In this document: positions 26,765-35,214 of the stretch, piece after piece
Position numbering within the stretch: position 1 is the first letter of the stretch
Layout: every line of letters begins with the position of its first letter
Origin: Gammaproteobacteria bacterium
GTDB lineage: Bacteria > Pseudomonadota > Gammaproteobacteria > SZUA-152
Reading direction: 5' to 3'
DNA: 64,000 nucleotides
Assembly: GCA_029882975.1 (NCBI GenBank)
Contig: JAOUJW010000004.1
Location: 124,001-188,000, forward strand
Translations under genes and position numbers: made by a program
The notes under the pieces: generated by a model
The model's input: the letters and a program-made list of their open reading frames with translations, nothing else
Told to the model about the DNA's origin: nothing
Databases searched by the model: none

Positions 26765-27718
26765 TTGACATATCAGGTTTATTTAATGATAGCACTGGTG
26801 CTTGTGTTACTCAGCGCTTGCAGTCAATCGGCTAACAACAGTAGTGCCGGGGTGTTACCGCCTGTCGACATGGTGAGTGTTCCAGCCGGTGATTTTGTTA
26901 TGGGTAGTGAGAAGGAAGATACCGAAGGCGTGCAGCAGCGTTACGGTTTTCCCAATCCTTTATACCGAGACGAACGGCCGCGACGCAAGGTGTCGGTCGC
27001 CGCGTTTCAGATAGACAGTTATGAGGTCAGCAATAAACTGTATAAGCTTTTTATCTTAAACAGCAAACGTATGATGCCGTTTCATTGGGTCAACAACGGT
27101 TACGCCCTGTCAGAAGAAAAGCTAAAGAGTATGGATGTGGAGAAGTTGCGTAAGATCGCCGTAGAATATTTCAAACTGGATATGGATACGCGAAAAATGG
27201 ACAAACCGCAGTTGCTTAACGCGATGCTGGAGCAACAAAAAGTGCTGGATACCTACCCGGTGGGGGGTGTCAATTGGTTTGAAGCCAAAGCCTTTTGCGA
27301 GTGGCGCGGTGCGCGTTTACCACGGGAAGCGGAATGGGAAAAAGCCGCCAGAGGCACGGACGGTCGGGAATATCCATGGGGAAATCAATGGGATCCGAAA
27401 ATCACCAATACCGGTGATGACGCTAATTGGGAAAACGGCATAGCGCCTGTGGGAGCTTATCCGGAGAATCGTTCTCCTTACGGGGCATACGATATGTCGG
27501 GAAACGTGTGGGAGTGGGTGGAAGATTGGTATGAGCCTTACCCGGGTTCGGACCATCAAAGTCCACTGTTTGGCAAAATTAACCGTGTGATCCGAGGCGG
27601 GGGCGGTGGTGTGGGCCACTATGCCATCAGTTATTTCTTCCGTGCGGCGACACGACAGTATTCTGAACCGGAGTTGGAAAGTGAGGATGTGGGTTTTCGT
27701 TGCGCCAAGGATGCGTAA
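26765..27718 (+). CDS. SUMF1-fold lipoprotein without the catalytic cysteine pair (type B)
   Basis: 317 residues. The start is TTG 26765 behind AAGGGGGA; an in-frame ATG at 26786 is possible. The signal peptide ends in a clear lipobox (LLSAC), so it is probably membrane-anchored and periplasmic-facing. The SUMF1 domain runs from MVSVPAGDFVMGSEKE to DVGFRCAKDA and includes EAEWEKAARGTDGREYPWG and AYDMSGNVWEWVEDWY. A helical insertion of about 50 residues (EEKLKSMDVEKLRKIAVEY region) splits it. Where type A has the Cys pair, this protein has GGGGGVGHYAISYFFRAA, so it should not act as a Cys-dependent FGE. It may be a binding partner. The end overlaps the next gene by eight bases. Confidence 0.83.
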   Translation: MTYQVYLMIALVLVLLSACSQSANNSSAGVLPPVDMVSVPAGDFVMGSEKEDTEGVQQRYGFPNPLYRDERPRRKVSVAAFQIDSYEVSNKLYKLFILNSKRMMPFHWVNNGYALSEEKLKSMDVEKLRKIAVEYFKLDMDTRKMDKPQLLNAMLEQQKVLDTYPVGGVNWFEAKAFCEWRGARLPREAEWEKAARGTDGREYPWGNQWDPKITNTGDDANWENGIAPVGAYPENRSPYGAYDMSGNVWEWVEDWYEPYPGSDHQSPLFGKINRVIRGGGGGVGHYAISYFFRAATRQYSEPELESEDVGFRCAKDA

Positions 27719-28868
27719 ACATACAGAGCGAAAGTGTACAGGGCGACGATGTGCAGCAAACCATGTAGCTTGTTTTAATCTGCAATGGTTGTGGGCGCCG
27801 GCGTTTATTGGCTTGATGGGTGTTGGTGAGGCACTGGGTGGTGCTCCGTCTTTAACCGAGCCGGAAAAGAAAAAATCGACTTTAACCGCGGAGAAACAGG
27901 AAGTATTAAAACAGGAAGTATTAAAACAGGAGCATCACCGGCGTTCGGCTTCCTGTTTTTCCTGTCACCGGAATACCGAATCACCGGCATTCAAACAGCT
28001 GATGAAGACTGCCTGTGTACAGTGCCATAAAACCGGTTGGGTTACCGGAAAACTGGCGGCTTTAAAACACGAGCCGGAGACTCCGCAGTCTGATTCCAAC
28101 TTTCCCAAGGCGCTTGGGCGTGGTCCGGGCATGAACCTGGAAATGTACTATAACGGCACTCTCCGCGGGCCGAAACCCGGAGCGATGGTTTTAGTGCCGG
28201 AAGGGGAGTTTATCCGCGGTACCAATGAACGCTTACCGGACGAGGGACCGCAGCACCACTTGTTTGTAAAAAGTTTTTACATTGATGTGTATGAAGTTAC
28301 CAATTTGCAATACGAGCATTCACTGGCTTTTACACATCGGCCGCCCCCTTCGCATTTTGTCAATAGTCGACATCCTGAGGGTAAGGCGGATCATCCCGTG
28401 ACTTTTGTTTCCTGGTTTGATGCTAAGGCTTATTGCGAATGGGCCGGCAAGCGGTTACCCGACGATAAGGAGTGGGAGAAGGCGGCACGAGGTACCGATG
28501 GGCGCGTCTATCCTTGGGGGGATGAGTTTAGTATAGAACGGGTCAACTCGCCGGTGCGTTGGGCCAATTTAAGATTGCAGGGCGATACAACTCCTGTGGG
28601 TGCCTTTGATGGTGGCAAGAGTCCCTTTGGCTTATACGATACATCGGGTAATGTATGGGAATGGACCGCTTCGCGCTATGAGGCTTACCCGGGCAATACG
28701 CGTCAATCGGAGAACTATGGAGGCAATTATCGGGTGCTGAAAGGAGGCTCCTGGTGGGATTGCTCTTTTTACCAATGCGGTATATCGGCGCCCGTTTATA
28801 ATCGCAGTTTTTTTCATCCCAAAACCAAGAATAACAGCTTTGGTTTTCGTTGCGCTAAAGATGCGTGA
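27711..28868 (+). CDS. Second SUMF1/FGE-fold protein with two CxxCH motifs (type A')
   Basis: ATG 27711 overlaps the previous stop and gives 385 residues; the open frame extends to 27606 but that would lie inside the upstream gene. A charged N-terminus and hydrophobic stretch (about 22-45) look like a signal sequence or anchor. CFSCH is at 82-86 and CVQCH at 102-106. The SUMF1 domain closely resembles the first type A protein (NERLPDEGPQH, KADHPVTFVSWFDAKAYCEW, FGLYDTSGNVWEWTASRY) and keeps the pair in GGSWWDCSFYQCG. EVLKQEVLKQE just before the first CxxCH comes from a 15-bp direct duplication at 27898-27927. It is probably a product of tandem duplication of the A-B pair. Confidence 0.83.
   Translation: MRKHTERKCTGRRCAANHVACFNLQWLWAPAFIGLMGVGEALGGAPSLTEPEKKKSTLTAEKQEVLKQEVLKQEHHRRSASCFSCHRNTESPAFKQLMKTACVQCHKTGWVTGKLAALKHEPETPQSDSNFPKALGRGPGMNLEMYYNGTLRGPKPGAMVLVPEGEFIRGTNERLPDEGPQHHLFVKSFYIDVYEVTNLQYEHSLAFTHRPPPSHFVNSRHPEGKADHPVTFVSWFDAKAYCEWAGKRLPDDKEWEKAARGTDGRVYPWGDEFSIERVNSPVRWANLRLQGDTTPVGAFDGGKSPFGLYDTSGNVWEWTASRYEAYPGNTRQSENYGGNYRVLKGGSWWDCSFYQCGISAPVYNRSFFHPKTKNNSFGFRCAKDA
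27898..27927. repeat. Two tandem copies of a 15-bp unit
   Basis: AGGAAGTATTAAAAC is repeated exactly twice, in frame, in the linker of the second type A SUMF1 gene. The second copy runs on into AGGAGC. It adds five residues (QEVLK-like) to the linker. Confidence 0.85.
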
Positions 28869-28900
28869 AGCAACAAATTAAGGAAGATAAGGATGTGTTC

Positions 28901-29743
28901 ATGTTAAAACATTTGCCGGGAATGGTGTTGATTCTAATCACGGTGGCTTGTTCGGATAAATCTTCCGTTGAGGCAACACAGCAAGCGGTGAAACCTGCAA
29001 CCATCACAGCAACGCAAGTTCAGGACATGGTGTATATCGGTGCCGGTGAATTCATTATGGGTACGGATGAGGTGGATGCCAGCGGTAAATCGGAAGAATT
29101 CGGCTTCAATGAGCCCCTGTATTTACCTGAGCAACCACGTCGCAGGGTTAATCTTAAAGCCTATTACATTGATAAATACGAAGTGAGCAATGCGGACTTC
29201 AAAGCTTTCTTACGTGCTGACGGACGATTTAACCCGGCGCAATTGCAAACCATTTATGAGCGCTTACACATGAAATCTGATTTAGCCCCCGTGCGAATTG
29301 TTACCTGGCAAGTGGCGAACGACTATTGCCGCTTCCTGGGCAAGCGCTTGCCTACAGAGGCTGAATGGGAGAAAGCGGCACGGGGACCGGATGGTAGGGA
29401 ATATCCCTGGGGTGACGAATGGAAACCGGATTATTTGAATGCCGGGCAGGGAGAGCAGGATCTGACGGCAGTCGGTTCCTTTGAGCTGGGTAAATCCTAC
29501 TACGGTGTTTACGACATGGCCGGTAATGTCATGGAATGGACCGCCGATTGGTATGAAGCTTATCCGGGAGCGCAATACCAAAGCCCTAACTACGGTCGCA
29601 AACACAAAGTCGTGCGAGGCGGTGGTTGGGGTGGTATTGGTCATTATGTGATACCGCATTATTTTCGCACAGCCTATCGCTATAATTTTGATCCCAGCAA
29701 AGCCTACAACGATGTCGGTTTCCGCTGCGTTAAAGATACCTGA
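28901..29743 (+). CDS. Second SUMF1-fold lipoprotein-like protein without cysteine pair (type B')
   Basis: About 280 residues from ATG 28901 (AAGGA upstream); a GTG at 28865 overlapping the previous stop is an alternative start and would suit translational coupling. The signal peptide ends VACSD, a weak lipobox. The SUMF1 domain (MVYIGAGEFIMGTDE to DVGFRCVKDT) resembles the first type B protein: both have FNEPLY/FPNPLY-like and PRRxV segments, and GGGWGGIGHYVIPHYFR in place of the Cys pair. It lacks the long helical insertion. It ends the four-gene SUMF1 cluster. Confidence 0.82.
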   Translation: MLKHLPGMVLILITVACSDKSSVEATQQAVKPATITATQVQDMVYIGAGEFIMGTDEVDASGKSEEFGFNEPLYLPEQPRRRVNLKAYYIDKYEVSNADFKAFLRADGRFNPAQLQTIYERLHMKSDLAPVRIVTWQVANDYCRFLGKRLPTEAEWEKAARGPDGREYPWGDEWKPDYLNAGQGEQDLTAVGSFELGKSYYGVYDMAGNVMEWTADWYEAYPGAQYQSPNYGRKHKVVRGGGWGGIGHYVIPHYFRTAYRYNFDPSKAYNDVGFRCVKDT

Positions 29744-29870
29744 TCACGTGTGCTGGATTGTAGATACGGGAGTTTGCTTGATGTGGTACAACCCGACGGG
29801 CGGCAAGGTTGGTTTACCCCGCTAGTTTACGGCTTATCGGTGCCGGTGAAGTTAAGGTTTAGGCCTGCTT

Positions 29871-29954
29871 GGTGGATTACGCAGGCTATTCCACCTTACC
29901 ATCCCTGCCGGCCTGCAAGAATTGTAGGTTGGCTTAGCGCAGCGTAACCCGACA
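29871..29954. repeat. Degenerate REP-like palindromic elements
   Basis: GGTGGATTACGCAGGCTATTCCACC (29871-29895; given in two halves, it is an imperfect palindrome) is followed by TGTAGGTTGGCTTAGCGC and AGCGTAACCCGACA (29923-29954). Both resemble the widespread GGTGGATTACGC and TAGGTTGG...TAACCC(G)ACA repeats of gammaproteobacterial spacers. They fill most of the 330-base gap after the SUMF1 cluster. No gene is seen in the gap. Confidence 0.55.
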
Positions 29955-30073
29955 TGCGACAGGTGGAGTTATTGATGAAATTTTTCCTGTCAAATCACCA
30001 GACTCCTTGGACATCGCCATGGTCTCGTGATTTAATTAGAACTCTCCAAAGTAGTTGATGGGATGGTTGTTTT

Positions 30074-30565
30074 ATGGCTGAAACGCGTGTATCTAAAAAC
30101 CTTGTAGTGTCAATAACTTATAGAATTTTTAATGAAAAAGGTGAGCTTGCGGAGCAATCCGATCTGCCGATCGATTATATCCATGGCGTGGAAAATCCTA
30201 TGTTTGAAAAAATCGAGCATGCACTGGATCAAAAATGCGTGGGTGACACGGTAGAGGTGGAACTGTCTCCCACAGAAGGTTTTGGCGAATACAATCCCAA
30301 TTTATGTTTTACTGACGATCTGGAAAACGTACCTCATGAATATCGTTTCGTGGGTGCTCGTCCATCCTTCGAAAACGAACAAGGTGAAGTGATGGATCTG
30401 GTAGTAACAAAAATAGAAAATGGTAAACTCACAGTGGATGCCAATCACCAATTCGCCGGACAGACCGTGAAGTTCCAAGTGGATGTGGTGGGGATACGAC
30501 CTGCAACTAAAGAAGAGCTGGATGGAACAGCGATTGTGTCTCAGGCTCCACACACGCTGCAATAG
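30074..30565 (+). CDS. FKBP-type peptidyl-prolyl isomerase, SlyD-like
   Basis: Prolyl isomerase/chaperone of 163 residues. The split FKBP domain is visible as VVSITYRIFNEKGELAEQS, the YIHGVENPMFEKIEHAL active-site segment, then the IF (insert-in-flap) chaperone domain starting VELSPTEGFGEYNP. The metal-binding His/Cys-rich tail of E. coli SlyD is absent. The cell location is probably cytosol, as no signal peptide is seen. Confidence 0.88.
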   Translation: MAETRVSKNLVVSITYRIFNEKGELAEQSDLPIDYIHGVENPMFEKIEHALDQKCVGDTVEVELSPTEGFGEYNPNLCFTDDLENVPHEYRFVGARPSFENEQGEVMDLVVTKIENGKLTVDANHQFAGQTVKFQVDVVGIRPATKEELDGTAIVSQAPHTLQ

Positions 30566-30567
30566 CC

Positions 30568-30951
30568 TTAATCCTTTTCAATCTCAACGGTAAATTCTGT
30601 TAAGTAGCTTTCCACACTTTCGGCGAACGTTCTGGGGTCCAGCGGTTTGGCGATGTAGCCGTCACAACCGGCGGAAAGAATTTTCTCCGGGTCTCCGGTC
30701 ATTGCTTTTGCGGTAAGGGCGATAACCGGAGGAGGGGAGTCCATTTGTTTAATTAATTTGGTGGCTTCCAGACCATTGAGTACGGGCATTTGGATGTCCA
30801 TAATGATTAAGTCGAATCGCTTGTTTTTCGCAGCCTCAACAGCTTCCTGGCCATTATGAGCTTCGTCAATTTGATGGCGGCGCTGCTCCAATAAAAATCG
30901 CGCCAGATACAAATTTTGGGCATTGTCATCAGTGATTAGTATTTTACTCAT
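30568..30951 (-). CDS. Single-domain response regulator (CheY-like)
   Basis: 127 residues, one receiver domain and nothing else. ILITDDNAQN carries the acidic pair, LIIMDIQMPVLNG the phospho-acceptor Asp, and IALTAKAM and GYIAKPLD the conserved Thr/Ala and Lys. It overlaps the hybrid kinase gene by eight bases and is translated after it, so it is probably a phosphoryl acceptor in that kinase's relay. It has no output domain, so the end target is unknown. Confidence 0.9.
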   Translation of the reverse strand: MSKILITDDNAQNLYLARFLLEQRRHQIDEAHNGQEAVEAAKNKRFDLIIMDIQMPVLNGLEATKLIKQMDSPPPVIALTAKAMTGDPEKILSAGCDGYIAKPLDPRTFAESVESYLTEFTVEIEKD

Positions 30952-33841
30952 GGACTTCCTCTATGGTTTTAGACTCCTGAAGGATTTGCTTTATCCGAGT
31001 CAGCATGACTTTAAAATCAAATCTGCCTTTTGTGAGAACCAGCCGCGCACCCTGGATCAACATTTTCCTCTCTGGGTCGCTAGGTTCTTGAGCCGCAATG
31101 ACGATAATGGGGATATTGTCGCCGACGTTATTTTTAATTCGTTGCATTAATTCAAAGCCGTTCGTTTCAGGTAACATCAAGTCCATTAGAATAAGGTCAG
31201 GTTGCAGGGTTTCAATACTTTGTAAAGTGCCAGGCCCGTCTTTAACGTGAATACAATGGTAGTTATGGAGTTCCAGTTCCTTGCGGATCAAACTCGTTTC
31301 TATGGCGTGATCTTCTACCAGCAATATTCGCTTACCTGTACCTTCCAGCTTTTTCAAGCAGGCGGCAAGATCGTTTTCTTTTATGGGTTTTTGCAGATAA
31401 TCTGCAGCCCCTAAAGATAAACCCAGATGCTGCCGATCCAGAACGGATATGACCAGTACGGGAATGTGTTGTGTGGCCGGATTCGCTTTTAATAGGCTCA
31501 ATATGCTCAACCCGTCGATTTCCGGCATCATTAAATCCAAAGTGATGGCAAACAGTTGTTGATCCCGGGCAATTTCTGTGGCGTCATTTCCGTTATTGCA
31601 ACAGATTACACTATAACCCTGATTGAGTAAGTAAGTTTGGAGCAACTCCCGGGCCTCTGCCTGATCGTCCACAACCAGGACCGTTTTCCCACGACCGTTT
31701 TTCGGTACTTTTACATCAATTCCTGTTTCCCTGGTTTGGCTATATTGCGTCTTTATCGGTAGACGTATAACAAATCGACTGCCTTTGTTGATTTCACTTT
31801 GCAGGGAAATGTCCCCTCCCATCATGTTGATGAAAGATTGACAAATGGCCAACCCTAAGCCGGTACCGGTATGGATTCGGGTATCACTGTTGTCAACTTG
31901 TTTGAAAGCTTCAAAAATAGTGGCGCGTTGTTCTTCAGGAATCCCAATGCCGGTGTCAACGACATTAATGATACAGTTGTTTTTGTCTCTGGAGCAGCTT
32001 AACGTGACGCCGCCGGTATGGGTAAATTTAATGGCATTACTCAACAAATTGAGCAAGATCTGCCGCAATTTAGCGCGATCAGTATGCAGCTCAATATCGG
32101 TCTTGATATCAATGGAAAGGGTTAATTGCTTTTCCATCGCTTGTTGCTGCATTAATTGACCCAGTTCTTCCAGGACGGGCGCAATATAAAAGTGCTCCCG
32201 AAACAGTTCTGCTTTACCGGCTTCGATTTTGGAGAGATCCAATATCTCGTTAATCAGATCCAACAGGTGTTTGGCACTGTCGTAAACCAGGCTTAGTTGA
32301 CGAGCTTGTTCTTCATTAACTTCGCCGGCCATACCGTCACGGACGATTCCACTGAAACCGATTATGGCATTGAGCGGTGTGCGCAGTTCATGGCTCATAT
32401 TGGCCAGGAATTCTGATTTGGCCTTGGTGGCGTCCAAGGCGGCGTTACGAGCCTGTTCCAATTCCCGGGTTCGGGACTGGACTAATTCCTGTAAATGTTC
32501 TTTGTGTTGTTTCAGTTCATTTTCAATCAGTGTTTGGCGAGTAACGTCCTGTACGGTACCCATCGAACGAGTAGGATCACCGTCCTTGGTAAACGATGTT
32601 TCGCATTGTTCGGTGACATACTTGATTTCACCGCTTGCGAGCTTGAGTCGGTGAGTGATGCTGTAGGGTGTTTTGTTTATCAGAGAATCGATATACGCCT
32701 GATTCACCATTTCCCGATCATCGGGATGTATGGTTTCCAAAAAAGCGTCATAAGTAGCGGGAAATTCCTCTGGCGTTTGTCCGAAAATTCGGTAAATCTC
32801 ATCAGACCAATGCAGTCGGTTGCTTTTTATATCCAGATCCCAATGTCCAAGATGGGCCATTCGTTGAGATTCTGACAGCCGTTGTTCACTTTTTCTCAGA
32901 GCGTCGGTGACTAACTCTTGTTTATCGATGCTTTCGCGCAGACTGTGGTTCAATTTCCACAAGGAGCGGTAGTACCAAATGGCAAAGGTAAGGAGAATAG
33001 CAAGAAATACAGTCGCCATGGTGGATGCGACCCGTAGCACAGTCCAATAGGGAGTGGGTTTGGCGAACCAACGACTATAAATGGTTTTGTAATCCTCACT
33101 ATCAACAAATGCAGCCAGTATGGTGTTGATTTGGTTCAATAGCCGAGTATTGTCCTTGTTCACGGCGATTGCCCGTACGACTTCAGCCAGGGTAGGACCA
33201 ACTACTTTAATGCGATGTTCTAACCCGGCTTTTTCGGCAATGTGCTGCAGCCAAGGTTTGGGATAGACCACGGCATCCACTTTGTTTGATAATAAAGCAA
33301 ACAAGGCATCCTCAACTGTGGCGCTGATCACTACTTGGGTTCCCGATTTTTTCAGAATATCTATCGCGATATTGCCTTTGACGGTTGCTGTTTTTCTGTT
33401 GTTTAAATCGGACAGGCTTTGGATGTCCTGACTGGAGTTTCTGACAAATATGGATATGGGTGTGGCTTCCACGGGGCGGGTATAAGCGAAGTCGATTTTA
33501 CGTTTTTCAGAAATCCCCAAATTGGGTATCAGGTCGACAGAGCCATTGCGTAATGCGGCAAAGGTGTCCGGCCAATTGTCGTAAACTTGATATTGGACTG
33601 TGAATCCGCCTTTCAAGGCGATGTGGTTCATGGTTTCTATGGCAAAGCCATCCGGGTTGCCGTTTGCGTCCGTTATATATTGTGGTGCAAATTCCTGCGG
33701 TACGGCAGCTTTTAATACAATGGGTTCCGCGGCATTGCTGTTGTTCATGCTGAACAAAAAAAGACCAATGGCGCCAAAGGTGTTGAGAATATCTAAAAAT
33801 CTAGGAAGTAACTGACCTTTGTTTTGCTTAAACACGGTCAT
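30944..33841 (-). CDS. Hybrid sensor histidine kinase: SBP_bac_3, PAS, HisKA, HATPase, two receivers
   Basis: 965 residues. Order: signal anchor (about 15-38); periplasmic family-3 solute-binding domain (about 42-265, with GNPDGFAIETMNHIA and GSVDLIPNLGISEKRKIDFAYT); membrane segment (about 270-292); coiled coil; PAS fold (about 325-435, HPDDREMVNQAY); HisKA with His in FLANMSHELRTPLNAIIGFSG; HATPase (DTGIGIPEEQR, GTGLGLAICQS). Two receivers follow: the first with ITLDLMMPEIDG and QKPI, the second with LILMDLMLPETNG. The second has LTKGRF in place of the usual Lys-Pro. It probably senses an amino acid-like ligand by analogy with EvgS/BvgS, and passes phosphate to the overlapping CheY-like gene. 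Confidence 0.9.
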   Translation of the reverse strand: MTVFKQNKGQLLPRFLDILNTFGAIGLFLFSMNNSNAAEPIVLKAAVPQEFAPQYITDANGNPDGFAIETMNHIALKGGFTVQYQVYDNWPDTFAALRNGSVDLIPNLGISEKRKIDFAYTRPVEATPISIFVRNSSQDIQSLSDLNNRKTATVKGNIAIDILKKSGTQVVISATVEDALFALLSNKVDAVVYPKPWLQHIAEKAGLEHRIKVVGPTLAEVVRAIAVNKDNTRLLNQINTILAAFVDSEDYKTIYSRWFAKPTPYWTVLRVASTMATVFLAILLTFAIWYYRSLWKLNHSLRESIDKQELVTDALRKSEQRLSESQRMAHLGHWDLDIKSNRLHWSDEIYRIFGQTPEEFPATYDAFLETIHPDDREMVNQAYIDSLINKTPYSITHRLKLASGEIKYVTEQCETSFTKDGDPTRSMGTVQDVTRQTLIENELKQHKEHLQELVQSRTRELEQARNAALDATKAKSEFLANMSHELRTPLNAIIGFSGIVRDGMAGEVNEEQARQLSLVYDSAKHLLDLINEILDLSKIEAGKAELFREHFYIAPVLEELGQLMQQQAMEKQLTLSIDIKTDIELHTDRAKLRQILLNLLSNAIKFTHTGGVTLSCSRDKNNCIINVVDTGIGIPEEQRATIFEAFKQVDNSDTRIHTGTGLGLAICQSFINMMGGDISLQSEINKGSRFVIRLPIKTQYSQTRETGIDVKVPKNGRGKTVLVVDDQAEARELLQTYLLNQGYSVICCNNGNDATEIARDQQLFAITLDLMMPEIDGLSILSLLKANPATQHIPVLVISVLDRQHLGLSLGAADYLQKPIKENDLAACLKKLEGTGKRILLVEDHAIETSLIRKELELHNYHCIHVKDGPGTLQSIETLQPDLILMDLMLPETNGFELMQRIKNNVGDNIPIIVIAAQEPSDPERKMLIQGARLVLTKGRFDFKVMLTRIKQILQESKTIEEVHE

Positions 33842-34230
33842 GGGATTGTAGCCATTGCGAGTGTGCGGCTCCCATATACAAATCCGGTCTTAGCGCTTCG
33901 GTGTGGTTCATGGTTGTCAGTTAACAGTTAGGGTTGTCTGGGTTGCCAGGGCTTCCGGTTATGGTTCCTGTGTTACATTATAGGGGAACTGCATCAATAC
34001 ATGAAAACAGCATTTGCCCTATATCCAATCCGACGCCAGCGCATGAACTGTCGCCAATAAGCACATCGGATAATGCAGAAAAATTCCGGGGAAAGCTTCA
34101 GATTCTATTTCGGACCCTAATCAATAATCCCTTAGAATCTTTAGTTTAGATATAACCGACCAAACGCGCGACGGTTATTACTGACATTATTGTAAAAACT
34201 ATATTATAAATCAACCGGAACTTTGACCTA
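33842..34230. other. 389-base spacer upstream of the hybrid kinase
   Basis: No credible gene. The end next to 33841 should hold the hybrid kinase promoter (- strand). The part from 34150 to 34225 is very AT-rich. Short open frames here have no family resemblance. A perfect hairpin at 34231-34261 closes the region on the side of the SGNH gene. Confidence 0.5.
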
Positions 34231-34261
34231 GAACCCACCAGGGCGAGGCCCTGGTGGGTTC
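34231..34261 (-). terminator. Perfect 13-bp hairpin after the SGNH hydrolase gene
   Basis: GAACCCACCAGGG pairs without mismatch with CCCTGGTGGGTTC around a five-base loop, 12 bases past the stop of the - strand gene ending at 34273. No T run follows on either strand, so it may protect the mRNA end or need Rho rather than act as a simple intrinsic terminator. Confidence 0.6.
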
Positions 34262-34272
34262 GTGTGTCCAGT

Positions 34273-35214
34273 CTAGTCGTCCGATTCGAACCAATCCTCC
34301 ACTTTCTCGCTCATGGCTTTGCCTACCAGGTGGTGTACCCGGGCGGTGGGGTGTACTTCATCAAAATAAATATACTGGTCAAAATTTAAACCATAGTTGC
34401 AATCGGGTGTAAAGGTGCCTTGTTGAGAACTAAAACAAAATCCCTTGGTATTGGTAAATCCCAGCTCCTCAGCCTTGCTAACAATGTCAGCCAGTGCCTT
34501 CGCCACCGGAAATTTCTTGATTTTCACTTTCATATCTTTTTTGACCGATTTCAATTGTCGCTTGAGTAAGCGATTGAATTGCTTGGAAAGCTGAGTGGTC
34601 ATCTCAGGGAGGTCCGCCGACCCGGTGGCAGCGGCGATCAAATGGGTTTCCGGTATGACACCGATATCCGGCCCCATAACCACCAGCCAGTATTTGGCTC
34701 CGGCCTGGGACAATTGTCGAAGCTGTGAAGCGATGCCGGTAACAGCGGCTTCGAGTATTTGTTGCGCGGTTGCCGGGTCGGTGTCGCGGGCACTGCGAAT
34801 GTCATTGCCGCCCAGAAACACGACATATAAGGCGTCAGCCGGAGCAATGCCACCATTGTTGGCTAAAAACAGTGTGGTTTGTGTTGCCAGATCGATGGCC
34901 TCCGTGGTTCCGGCCATGGCGCGCACCACTGCATAGTTATCGCCTTGCGCAGGACCAACCAAATGTAAGGAAGTTTGCAGTGGCAGGTTTAGTACTTGCG
35001 CCATGACTTCCACCGCCACCGGTCCGTTGCTTACCCGATTACCGTAATAAGGTGGATTGGGAAAAGGACCAACTACGGATGCCAAATTCCCTGTGTCCGA
35101 CAGGCTGTCGCCGAAAACAACAATACGGTTCAGTTGCATGTCGGCTAACACGCCGGCAGGCCACAGTGCCAGGATGACCAACGAAATTAATAATCTCTTC
35201 ATTACAACGTTCAT
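34273..35214 (-). CDS. Secreted GDSL/SGNH-type lipase or esterase
   Basis: 313 residues with a signal peptide ending VLADM. The SGNH blocks are complete: VVFGDSLSDTGN with nucleophile Ser, a Gly-containing block, FLGGNDIR with Asn, and DEVHPTARVHHL with the Asp and His. This fits the outer-membrane/secreted GDSL lipase family that cleaves acyl esters. A Cys pair (GFCFSS...PDCNYG) may form a disulfide. It starts at ATG 35214 behind GAGGGG. The true substrate is unknown. Confidence 0.9.
   Translation of the reverse strand: MNVVMKRLLISLVILALWPAGVLADMQLNRIVVFGDSLSDTGNLASVVGPFPNPPYYGNRVSNGPVAVEVMAQVLNLPLQTSLHLVGPAQGDNYAVVRAMAGTTEAIDLATQTTLFLANNGGIAPADALYVVFLGGNDIRSARDTDPATAQQILEAAVTGIASQLRQLSQAGAKYWLVVMGPDIGVIPETHLIAAATGSADLPEMTTQLSKQFNRLLKRQLKSVKKDMKVKIKKFPVAKALADIVSKAEELGFTNTKGFCFSSQQGTFTPDCNYGLNFDQYIYFDEVHPTARVHHLVGKAMSEKVEDWFESDD

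Noticed and set aside
25503-29743. Ordinary sulfatase-maturation locus
   Set aside because: No sulfatase gene (with the CxPxR motif) is in the window. The N-terminal CxxCH pairs and the Cys-less B proteins do not fit a simple FGE-sulfatase pair.
33934-34149. 71-codon + strand open frame in the spacer before the hybrid kinase
   Set aside because: No similarity, no ribosome site, and low-complexity composition.
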